Shown here: positions 28,601 to 39,849 of the stretch, one piece after another
Layout of the letters: the number at the start of each line of letters is the position of its first letter
Position numbering within the stretch: position 1 is the first letter of the stretch
Assembly (NCBI GenBank): GCA_018881555.1
Contig: JACAXG010000238.1
Location: 124,001 to 188,000 of the forward strand
Reading direction: 5' to 3'
Source of the DNA: Amblyornis subalaris
Lineage: Eukaryota > Chordata > Aves > Passeriformes > Ptilonorhynchidae
DNA: 64,000 nt
Program-made: the position numbers and the translations under genes
The notes under the pieces: model-generated
Told to the model about the DNA's origin: nothing
Database searches by the model: none
The model's input: only the letters and a program-made list of their open reading frames with translations

Positions 28601-31600
28601 TGGCTCTCCCAAGCCTGGAAACACCTCCTTGATGAATGGAGTTGAGAAGGAAGGAGGGGCAGGGGCTGACACGACCTTCTTCGTTTGGTAAAGGGCCAAG
28701 TGTTTTATGAACTCCCACATCTTTCCAAGACTCATCTCAGGCACTGAAGCACTTTTAGTTGATTAAATAAATCTGATGGTTTCACAGCACAAGAACACAG
28801 AGGACAGGGGCAGTCTATTCCTGACCACTTCATGCTCCCCAGTGTTCCCCATGCTTCGATCTTACCTCCACAATGAACTGATTCACTGAGTTCCTTTCGA
28901 AATACATCCTTTGCTCTCGCTTGTTGAGGCACAGGGATTTCTGCCGAGTGCAGATCCCATCACTTCCATACAGAACAATGAAGACATCAGCATCCGTGCC
29001 AGCTCCAAAGATATCACTGGTGTAGACTGTGATCTCATAAGGAACAACTGGTTTGGGAAATGGCAGAAAATGGAAACAAACCAAAACAAGTCAGTAACCA
29101 GCATGGCAATACTCCTAAGAAAAATTTAATGAAACAAGAAGTCAATTATAAAACTCAACAGTGAAAGAGGAGAGGGTAGGAATCACACACTTGTGATCAG
29201 TTAAGTTATCGAGTTGATCAGTCCTATGAGAATCCAGAGGAATTTCCTTTAATAAGGAAATTCCTTTTCTTTATAAGGCAAATTGACCTTGATGTGTGTT
29301 CATGTAATGAGATTTTAGGTTAATCACATGGCACTCAGTACCACCCGCCCTCCAAAGTTACCGAAACAAGATTTACTTCAACAGCTCAAGTGTTAAAGCA
29401 AAACATCAATTCACAAATTTCTGAGCAATTAGGAAGATGGATGAAGTTAAGACAACTGGAGGCAGTGAAAAATATTCAAGATAGTCTTATTGATAAGAAA
29501 GTCCTAATATTTCCATTACTAAGCATATGACAAAAATCCATCATAAGGAAATTAATAATTCTTCTGTTCTAGTTTTCACTTAGTACCAGCTCCCTTGAAA
29601 CACTGAGGCAAACAGGTTAAATTACAACCAGACTTGTTGTGAATGCAGAACGGTAGTGATCAGGTCCATAAATAATTCCGTGTTCCATTCCTGTGGTTTC
29701 TCCAGAATGTCCCATGACCCCAAAATCTGATGCCTCCTTTTGTTCTATTCTATCTTCACAGCTTCTCAGCCCTGAGTCCTGCTGGAGTATGACTCAGACT
29801 TGCTCAGGAATAAGGCTGACCCAGGAATATGGGAACAGGGGCTCTGTTTCTGCCTCTGCTATGTATTTGTTGAATATATCCTCAGTTTTCAAGGTGAGAT
29901 GGCATTTAGCTCACAGAGCAAGAGACACAGGTTCGGGTGCCTGCACATGAGACAGGTGTGTACATCTCCAGATGTAATCACTAAGGTCAGTGCAGTCTGA
30001 AGAAAGACTCAGTCAAGCAAGGAAGGCAGGCATCTTCCTTGGAGTTGGCCAAATCACTCCCCAAATTCCCTCTGAATGACCATAATGGCAATTCAGACAC
30101 CCCAAATAACCATAATGGCAATTCAGACACTCCACTGTCATGAGGACATGTGATTCCAGTGCACCATTTGGAAAACTGAATCCTGTCCCAAACTCCTTTA
30201 AGTCTTTCTGAAATCAAAACACCAGGTAAGGCTTGGGCATCGCTGAAGAGCTGCAGGGACCTCTCCTGCCTCAAGAAAACACTATCCCTTAGTTCACGTC
30301 GCTACCCACGAGCACAGCCTTCAACACCAGGATTCTGCCACCACCAGGAGCTGCTCCTGGCCATCCCTCTCCCATACACCCCCTGAACAGCTTCCATCAT
30401 TTCCCCTCCCTCACTGCAATCTTCTCAGCCGCTTATCATCCTCACCCTCCTACATTGACACGACTTCAGTCATTTTTGCTCTTTACATTACAGCAGTTCG
30501 TGCTGTGTTTCAGACCCAGCATCTCCGTTAGGGTAGAGAGAAGGCTCCCAGCACCATCTCTATTACTGTTGGAGTAACTCCGATTATATGTATAAGATAC
30601 TAATCATTCATTAAAAGCTCAGGCTCTCTAAATACAGCTCTCAGGAGGACACAGATGAAGAAGTTTTCTTTACAGAGAGTCAGCCTGGAGGTACTCAATA
30701 TTCCTTCTGCCCAAGCCAGTGAAATCTGCTCTGCTGTGCTGCAAGTAAACTGGAATAGTTTCTCCAGAATGTTAGAAGAGGGGAAAAAAAATCCCGGAGA
30801 CTGAAAATCACACACTATGCGTTATGAATTAAAAATCATCTTCTCTGCTGAAGTCCACAGCACTTGCTCTTGTTGCTTGAATATTAACATCAGCTTAGAA
30901 CTGAATCAGCAAAGCAGCGCCCTAACAAGGTCACTCACAGCACAACTTTCAGCTGTCAGACGCCCATTTCATTTACATGGCACTTTTAAAGCTGTATCCC
31001 CACAGGGATGATTTTAATTGGACTGTGGATGACATGTTTTCATCGTGAAACAATTCTGGCACGAGTCATCATAAAACAAATCAAGCCGGTTTAGTTACCT
31101 CTGGCAAACTGAAACCCACAGGTTAATTGTTAGGAAACCAGAATGTAGTAAACAGCACAGTGGGAATGACTTAGATGGTGAAAAAGCCTAAGCTGACACT
31201 GGGCCTGGTACAAAACATTTGCCAGAGAGGCCTGACTGCTTCCAAAGGCTGGATGTGGACAGCTGACAAAAATCAGGTTTACACAAAGTGTGTACTCAAA
31301 GGCATGGTGTGCCAGAATCTCCTACATAATTAAAATATTATGGGGCATTAATAAGTTACATAGTCAGCATCTGGATCAAAATATATATTAACTGGCATAG
31401 CATGGACAAAAACAGATGAGAAGCACATACTAAGTCTTTAGTTTATATTCACTCTTATAAAAGGTATCACTGTATCAATCAATCAATTTATATTTTCATG
31501 CCAAGACTTGGACTACAGTGTCCAGCTCTGGGGACCTCAACTTAAAGAGGACACAGAGCTGCTGGAGCGAGTCCAGAGGAAGCCATGGAGATGCTCTCAG

Positions 31601-34600
31601 GGCTGGAGCCCCTCTGCTCTGGAGCCAGGCTCAGAGAGCTGGGGGTGTTCACCTTGAGAAGAGAAGGCTCCAGGGAGACNTNAGAGCCCCTGCCAGTGCC
31701 TAAAGGGGCTCCAGGAGAGCTGGAGAGGGACTTGGGACAAGGAATGGAGGGACAGGACAAGGGGGAATGGCTTCCCAGTGCCAGAGGGCAGGGTTAGATG
31801 GGATATTGGGAAGGAATTCTTGGCTGTGAGGGGAGTGAGACCCTGGCTGAGGTTTCCCAGAGAAACTGTGGCTGTCCCATCCCATGAAGTGTCCAGGGCC
31901 AGGTTGGACATGGCTTGGAGCAACCTGGGATAGTGGAAGGTGTCCCCGCCCCTGGCAGGCTGTGGAACTTGATGATCTTCAAAGTCCTTTCCAATTCTGT
32001 AAATCTACTATTTCTTCCATTTGACTGAAAAAAGTGAGGAATGGAGCCAAAAGTGTCCTTTCTTCTGCTCCAGACAGTTTGGGTAAAGAAGGCTAGACAT
32101 AAGAAATAAAAATATCTTGGTCAAAGAATGGGAGAGGCACAAAGAGATGACATTGGCAGATCCTCAGAGAAGAAATTATTTCAGCTTACAATCTGCAGGA
32201 CACAAGGATCTGGACATGGGAGGGATCTTCAACGTAAAGCACTGTGTTCACAGTAAAAATGAAGGAGACGAAACAGCTGATGGTCTTCCCTGTGGTTATT
32301 CTCACAACTACTTATGAAGAAGAAAGCCAAGGCAGAAAAAGAGAGTTCTGGCAGCTCTAAATTTTGATATCTGAATAAGGACCGGCAGGCAGTAAGGCTT
32401 TTGATACCATCAATGCATACATGGGGCATGAGATGAGAGGTGAGACAGCTTTGGTGTGAACAGTGTAACTCTTCTTACAAATGACCAAGGAAATACCTGG
32501 CAGAAAATCAACTTCCAGGTTGATCAGACCTCATCCCTCATCACTGTGGCATTCAACCTGATGTAGGGAAAAGGCAGTTCTGACAGTGCTCTAATGGTGG
32601 GCAAAGAAGTATTTATCAATAACTTGAAATGAAGCAGATCAGAGAGGAACAAGTCAACTCCAGTCTTAAGGCTGTACTGTACACACAGTCAAAGATGCTT
32701 AAGAGAGGGGAGCATAAGAAGGGGGAGGGCTGAAAAATAAGCAAAATATTTCCTGTATTTCAAGAAAGCCACATTATCTGACTCTCAATATTCTGCAGAC
32801 AGGAGAAGAAGTTGCCAGAATGGAAGAGTTTGAGGTGCCATAGCAGACTTGAAAGTCATAAACTTGTACTCAGAAGGAGCTGAGTTGGGATAATGTTTAC
32901 CCAAAACACTAATTTAGAGGGGAGTGAAGAGTAAGGAAAAATTGGAGAATGCTAAGAGAGGCAGATTGGTACAACACTGTCAGAAAAGCTCCACAATGAA
33001 GAAGCTCTGGAAGAGGGTCTTTCAGCCAGAGATGGGTGTGCAATACCAGAAGCACTGGGAGAGCTGAGGCTTGGAAGCAAGACCAGAGTGTCTGCTTTGA
33101 CAACAGAAACAGCAATATTAGATGGAGCAAGATCAAAGGGAAGCTGGAGACAAGGAACACAGCTTGGAATGAGCAGAGGACTTGGAGAGGATGGGGAAAT
33201 AGGAAGAAGAAAACAGTCATACACATCCACATGACTTCTACTGATTCTATGATTTGGCAAACATGGGAAATGTTAGTCTAGAGCACTCAGAGGAACCTTC
33301 TTGTAGTAATTGGAATAGTTGGCATGTGATCTATTTATAAATTTCCCAAAGCCAATTCAAGGGAGAGGCCAAGCCTATAAAACTGCACAAGATAGTGAGA
33401 TTTTATCTTCTGTAATGATGGGTGTATCCTGGGGAACTGGCATTCTGCTCACATGGGATGTACTCTATTGTCTGCAGTTCTGCAGGGAAGATAATTCTCT
33501 CAGTGGCTCCATCATCCTCCGATTTATCCAGCCAGCGACCACAAGGGAACTTCAGGCACTGTCCCAGTGATGGGGCATCAATCTCCACCCATTCCAGAAA
33601 CCAGCCAGTTGAATTACCTGTGGTTGGAGAGGCAACAGTGAATAACCCACAGAGCCTTTACAGACAACAGCAAATTAATCACAGCATGCTAGACCTCTGA
33701 GAAATAAATCTTTCCGTCTTTTGCCAAAGGGTATACAGAATATAAAATGTATAGATCATTGGATGCAGTTGCCCAGGATTGAGCTAAAATGCTTTACATT
33801 TCTATATGTGTCAGACTGAAGGTGTGCACGTGGAAATGCTAATTACTCCATCACTTGTATCAATTGGCCTTTGCAGTAGTACAGAGCAGTTATCAATAAG
33901 CCTCTCCCTTAATGCCCCCTAGGGGAAGGGATCCATACATCTCTCCACTGCCTGCCTTGTTTGTGGTAGAAACACAGATGTGTCTAAAAAGCAGCCAAGA
34001 CTTGGTGATGAAAACAACAACAAAAAAGTTAATGAAGAAGTAAATGAAGTCTATGGGTCCCACGTGACAAAAACAAATATGAGGTTTGGTGATACCTGAG
34101 AAATCTCTCTGAAGATGTGTCTGCAAAACTAAAGAGGCTCTTGCAGAGGGAGAGGTTGCAAAGCTACCTGCAAGTTGGCACCACTGAGCTCACGTTGCCA
34201 CGTGGGAATGAAATTAGCAGCAAAGATAGGAGCAGCAACAGCCAAAGTGACAGCGAGGATCTGTCACCAAGAGGTAAATTACATTTGGGGTCTTGGAGGC
34301 AGGTTATTTTATACAGCAATGCGCCTAGTGCACTAGAAACACTGCATTACAAAGCGGATTGTCTTACCTTTATTGTCATGGCCTATCTTGATTTTTTTCA
34401 GGTCTCCAATGTCCACAGACTCCACTGTAAACTCATCTACCTTCCCACGCTCAAACTTGTTCTTGTTAATCTTTGAGGCCTTCAGGCTGACTATCCCTGT
34501 TGTGGCGATGCAAAAGGACATTGTTCAGCTTTTGAAACAAATCCTCTGGGAATGTCAACAGTGGAACGAGGGAAGTGGCTAACATGCAAAAATTGGCTTT

Positions 34601-37600
34601 TCATCTCAAGATCTGAGCTTTGTCCCTCCCTCCGAACCCAAGTCTGTATCAACACCCAAAATATACAGAATTCCTCCCTTAAATGATCCTCTGGCAGTGC
34701 AACAGGGACGATGCTGTCGTGCTGTGCTCGCAGCTAAAGAAATCAGTGCTACCCATCAGTTCCCTGTCACTCTCACAGGCATCCCAGCCACTGCACACAC
34801 GGCTCAGCTGCTTCCAAGAGGAGTTGCTCATCAGCTGATTAAATACTTCTGGGCCACTCGAAGAGGCAGAGGAGGGTTGGGTTTCAGGAGCATGCTGATT
34901 CATTGCTGAGGAAAGCAAATCATCCACTGCATTCACTACTCAATAATGTAGTCCCAGTCAACTGTGCTGTTTCTATAATTGAAATTAAAACCTTTAGACC
35001 AGCAGCTGGTGCAAATCAGCATTGCAAAGTTTGGCAGTGATTTACAGCAGCTGGTGCTGTGCTCCAAGTTACCACGATGTGTGCACCGACTGCGAGAACA
35101 TGAAGTTGTACTAAAAGGAGTGAGAAATGAGGAAAATTTATATACTGATGAAATAAAAGGAAACTGTGGCCTGTCTTTTCAGGGATCCAGCAGTGAGTTG
35201 CTATCCTTTTCCATTACTTGAAGCCATACCTGTATCATCTTTATTCCCATACAGTGTGATGAAGACATTGGCATCTGTCCCAGCATTCTTCTTGTCCCCG
35301 GTTTTCACTTTCACTGTGTATGTCGTTGATTTAGCTGCCAGATAAAGATATCTTAATTTAAGAGTGTAAAGTCTGACCAGGGGTTGACTTTTCCTTGCAT
35401 GCGTGCGTGCTTGGTTTGAGTTTCATTTTGACTGATCACAGCCATGCTGTACTCTTTAACTCCTCTCCTCTAATTCCTGTCCTGTGCTGTGGTAGCTCTT
35501 GAGGTGAACTGGGCTGTCTGTTTGCAGAATCTTCTACTGCTCCAGTCATTCAGTAACTTGCCTGCATATCTACAGGTAAGAAATGCGCTCAGGCCTTCCC
35601 ATTTGCTGCCTGGAAACCTCTAAGACTCCTCAAAGCTGCCTCTGACTATAATATTTCATTTAAAAAATCCACATGCCCCCCTTTATTTTATTGGCACCAA
35701 ATGATATATGTGTATATAACACATACCAGAAGGTGTGTACACTGACTTATACAGTTTATATTCACAAAAACACCCTTCAGAACAGCATCAAGAAGAAGCA
35801 TCATCTAGCAAGTGCAGTAAACTCATAAAAAAGATGGAAAAGTCTAAGACAGTCTTCACTCTGCTGCTATAAACTACTCAAGATTTCCAAAATGGAACAT
35901 TTCCTCCGTAGTTAGACATGTCTTTCCAAGATGCTGGTCAACCAGCACACCCTTCTGAATCAAAGGGGTAAACACTTTGTGGAGTTTTTTTGACTACACA
36001 GCTTGCAGAAATTATTTATGTATTCAAATCTTCTGAGGGGGAAATTAGAGGAGAGTTTAAAACCTTTCCCTGGCTATGAAGCCAGTGGAAGTGTTGGGCA
36101 CTCAGCACCTTGCAGCATTGGACCCAGAAGTGTGCCACTTCTCTGTGGTTACCATGCAAAATTGTCTACAAGTGAGGCAAAGTTACTGTGGAGGACAACA
36201 GACACAAGCAGCAAGATGGAGAACAAGATAAATTTAGCTCCCATCTCTTTCTCTGGATGTGTTTTCTCTCTGCTCAGTTTCATGTTGAAACATTTAACCA
36301 TTACAGTCCATGCTGTGAAATGACTGAGATTTATTCCTTAGATATTAGCAACAAATATGCATTTCAGTTCAAAAATGATGACTGAACATATTGCCCATCT
36401 TCTTAGCTTTGTGACTTTGGGTCCAATCTTGCAAGATGATTAAATCGACTAAAAATGAGGAGGATCCACTCCTCGCTGCCTGACACACACTTGACACTTC
36501 ATTCACACCTGAAAATCTCATTTTGGGGCAAAATTACTCAGCCCAATGAGTAACTGCTACTGCTAACTGCTAATGCCCTCAGCAGCAGTAACAATTTGGT
36601 TCCTTTCCAACCCCACATGGGAAGAAGTACAAGGCTAACATAAACCTTTCTGTTCCAGGCCCAGCGTTGCAGGAGACTGGCCATCATTTTCCGAATCTTT
36701 CTTTACAAATGCTTCGTCCACTGGGACCAGCTCCCTGACAATCTGACCATCATCTTCCTCAACTGCCAGCCACCTCTGGCACGGAAAGTAATACCTACAA
36801 AATGACAGCAGCAGGACTTCACAGGCTTTAATAACATAAACAAGCACAGAGCAGAGGCTACTTAAAGGAAAAAATAAAACAAGATTACTCAAAACCGAAC
36901 CATACATCTGTTTTCATCCTTGAGATCTGGAGTTTGTGGGAACTAAGTCCATAAATAGGTTAGGGAGCACATACTACAAAGTGCTATTTCTGGGCTGCCA
37001 GCCCCACATGATTGATTCGTTTTAATTTCACTCCCAGAAAAAGTTCAGTAACTCGAGGGAACCTCCAGTCTTCCAGGCATTTTATGGTTATGAAGACGGG
37101 ACCCATCTTGTCCTTACGAGTGGTCCCCCCCACCAGAGCACCGTGCAACATTTAAGCATGTGATTTCCAGCATGTTCCAGCTCAAAGGCAAGCCTACATT
37201 TCAGTTTTGAACAGCCCATTCTTTGCTCATCCAGCTGACTATGAAAATCACAGGAGTTTTCTTAGATCAGGATTTGCTTTCAGCCCAGATCTCTGCATCA
37301 AGTGCAAAAGACAAACAAAACGTGAGCTCGGAGACTTTTAAAGTGGGGCCTAGAAAGGAGATGCTTGAGTGCAGCCTCTGCTCCAGGAGGGAGAGCTGAG
37401 TCCCTCCCAGGAGAAACAGAGAAAAGCTGAGGTTCCCTCCCAAACTCTGCTGGTTCCCAAACTGCAGAGGTGTTGGGCCAGCAAAAACTCCCACACAGGT
37501 ACCCAAGAACGGCCCCACATGGCACAGTGGCCACGAGGCTCCCAAAGGATGCCTGCTCCCTGCGAGCTGGTGGGGACCTACAGCGATGCCCTTCTGCATC

Positions 37601-39817
37601 TCCTCTGCCTCCCCACTGCTCTGTGGGCTCCTGAGCTCGTGGCCCCTTTTCTGACCACACGAAAAGGGCGCAACAGGCTCCTCACGTGGTGCTCTCCTTG
37701 AGGTCAACAATCTCTACCCTCTCCAGGAACCAGCTTGGGCTAGCACCAGAGTTATCGTGGCGGATCCGCAGCTTCTTCAGCTCGCCCAGGTCAATGGCTT
37801 TGATGCTGAACACGTCCACCTGCACAGGAGGCAACAGGCAAATGACTGTTTCCAAGAAAGAATGAAAGAAAGGCAGTAAATGGCCGAGGGTAACCTTTTT
37901 CCCCATTAAAAAATAGCTGTTTTTAAGTTCTCTTTGTACTCTTTGTGTGGATGTACAAAAATAACTATAGCGCTGTGAGGTCTCCCATTAACACATACGT
38001 TTGGCTCCTACAAGGCAGTAATAGCCATGGAACTGCCCCACCCTTCACTTCTTTCTTTACCTCATCCCAGTTTCAGCTTCCCCTTGGTTTAACTTCTCTC
38101 TGCTAAATATCATTCCTTTCAGGCTTAGTATTTTCCCACAGATTGAACCTGGATCTGGACAAAAACATATTGACTCCATGGAAATTTTCCTGTGCTCATC
38201 TATGCAGAATCATAGAATATCCAGAATTGGAAGTGACCCACGAGGATCATTGAGTCCAACTCCTGGCTCTGCACAGGATGGCCCCAAAATACAGCCCATA
38301 TGCTTTATATCAAATGCTTCAGAATATCTTCCTTTTGTCATTTACCACAACTGAGAGGATCATTTATTAACTGTGTTAGTGTGACAGGATGGTCCTTGTT
38401 ATCATAACAGTTTGAACATCTTAATGTGATTAATATGTTGGTAGACTTTGGGTTTGTACTCCCAAGAGTAAGGAGCGTTACATTTGCAGCTTGGAGCTCT
38501 TCCCACTGAATGAAGAACCACGTGCAGGTTGCAGTTTCACCAGTGCCAAGCTCATAAATCACAGCTAACAGCTTATTTAACAACCTTAGGCTCTTTTTTT
38601 TTGTGGTTGCAAGTTTTCCACAGCTGCTTTTTGTTTCTATAATTTTTTGTTCTTCAAAATTATTCCTTGAAAAACTCCTGGCTATAACAGTAGCTTCTTA
38701 ATTGTTCATAAACTTTTTTATAGCAAATACTCAACCTACAAGAGACGTTCTTTAATTGGATTGGATTATAAAGTAATTACAGCACACTGTGTAATATTGC
38801 TTTTATTCCCTGACTGGTTGAGTAGAACATTCAGAACAGTACTTGCATCTAAATACCTACGTACTTGAACTGCCCCACAAATACTGTCCAATATTAATTT
38901 AAAGTCTGTGAGTTTTAAGTACTCCTGAAAGGAAGCATTATTACCAGAATGCTTACAGGAAGCCGATGCAGAAGGTGGCTCCAGCATGGAATTGGTGTTC
39001 AGCTTATTATTCAAATGAATTTCCCCTGGAAAATGTTTTGAGGCATTTTGCTTTATACATTTCAGAAACAAAACATGTTTGAAAGAAGGGAGGAGAGATT
39101 GTATTGAATGGCCAGCATGACAACCGAGAGAACCCTGCCAGCCTTCTGCTCGCTTGAGCGAGTGGAGTTCATGCATTACCTGTCCTTTCTCGAACTTGTT
39201 GAGGTTATTTGACCTTTTCAGCTGGCGCTCACCCGTGTCTCCTCTCTCCATGCCATAGATGCTCAAGAAGACATTAGCATCCGTCCCAGCCCCCCACACA
39301 GTCCCAGTGAGAACGTGGACTTCATATGTATTTTCTGCAAGTAAAATTGCAAAGGCAGATCAGAAGGAGCCCAGAAACGGCCACATTTTGTGAAATCCGT
39401 GGCTCACCGTGAAAGTGTCTAACGCCCAAAATGCCAGCACAGAAAGAGTTTGCCTGGAGTTTGTTTGCATCTATCTTAAAACATGAGCAGCTCTGTCTTC
39501 CTCCAGCCATAGCAATAGTTATATCTTGCTCAACTCCCAGCCACAGAGATAACCTGTGGGACTCTTGACCCGAGTGCCCCAGACAACCTTTGGTGAATCC
39601 TATAGAAACCCTTCAGGATGTTCCAGTTTCAGGCTGTTTCCTCCATGCTCCGCCTTCGTTTAACCACCACCTTCCTCCTCCCTAGTGCTGATCAGCCAAA
39701 GCACAGGGTAAGATACACTGCAGGCCTGCGACAATGAGGTCGTTGTGGGGGCATAAGTGGTCCTGTCGAGCACCACACTGTGGTTATTGTCCTTCATGCA
39801 GAGGTTGGGCAGACAAA

Positions 39818-39849
<32 letters not shown>

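Larger units (their letters stand above)
24697..28865 (-). other. LOXHD1 intron
   Basis: This 4.2 kb intron begins on the exon side with a TTTG simple repeat (24703-24725) and contains three CR1 fragments (24902-25365, 25548-26062, 27961-28505). The 26070-27950 stretch is AT-rich with nothing recognisable. Confidence 0.7.
29048..33452 (-). other. LOXHD1 intron
   Basis: This 4.4 kb intron contains a 30-bp tandem duplication (30079-30133) and a CR1 copy with two ambiguous bases (31511-32010). Nothing else is recognised. Confidence 0.7.

Noticed and set aside
37267..37710. 147-codon minus-strand frame overlapping the edge of a LOXHD1 exon
   Set aside because: It reads in a different frame from the exon at 37686-37819 and has no domain similarity; GC-richer intron explains it.
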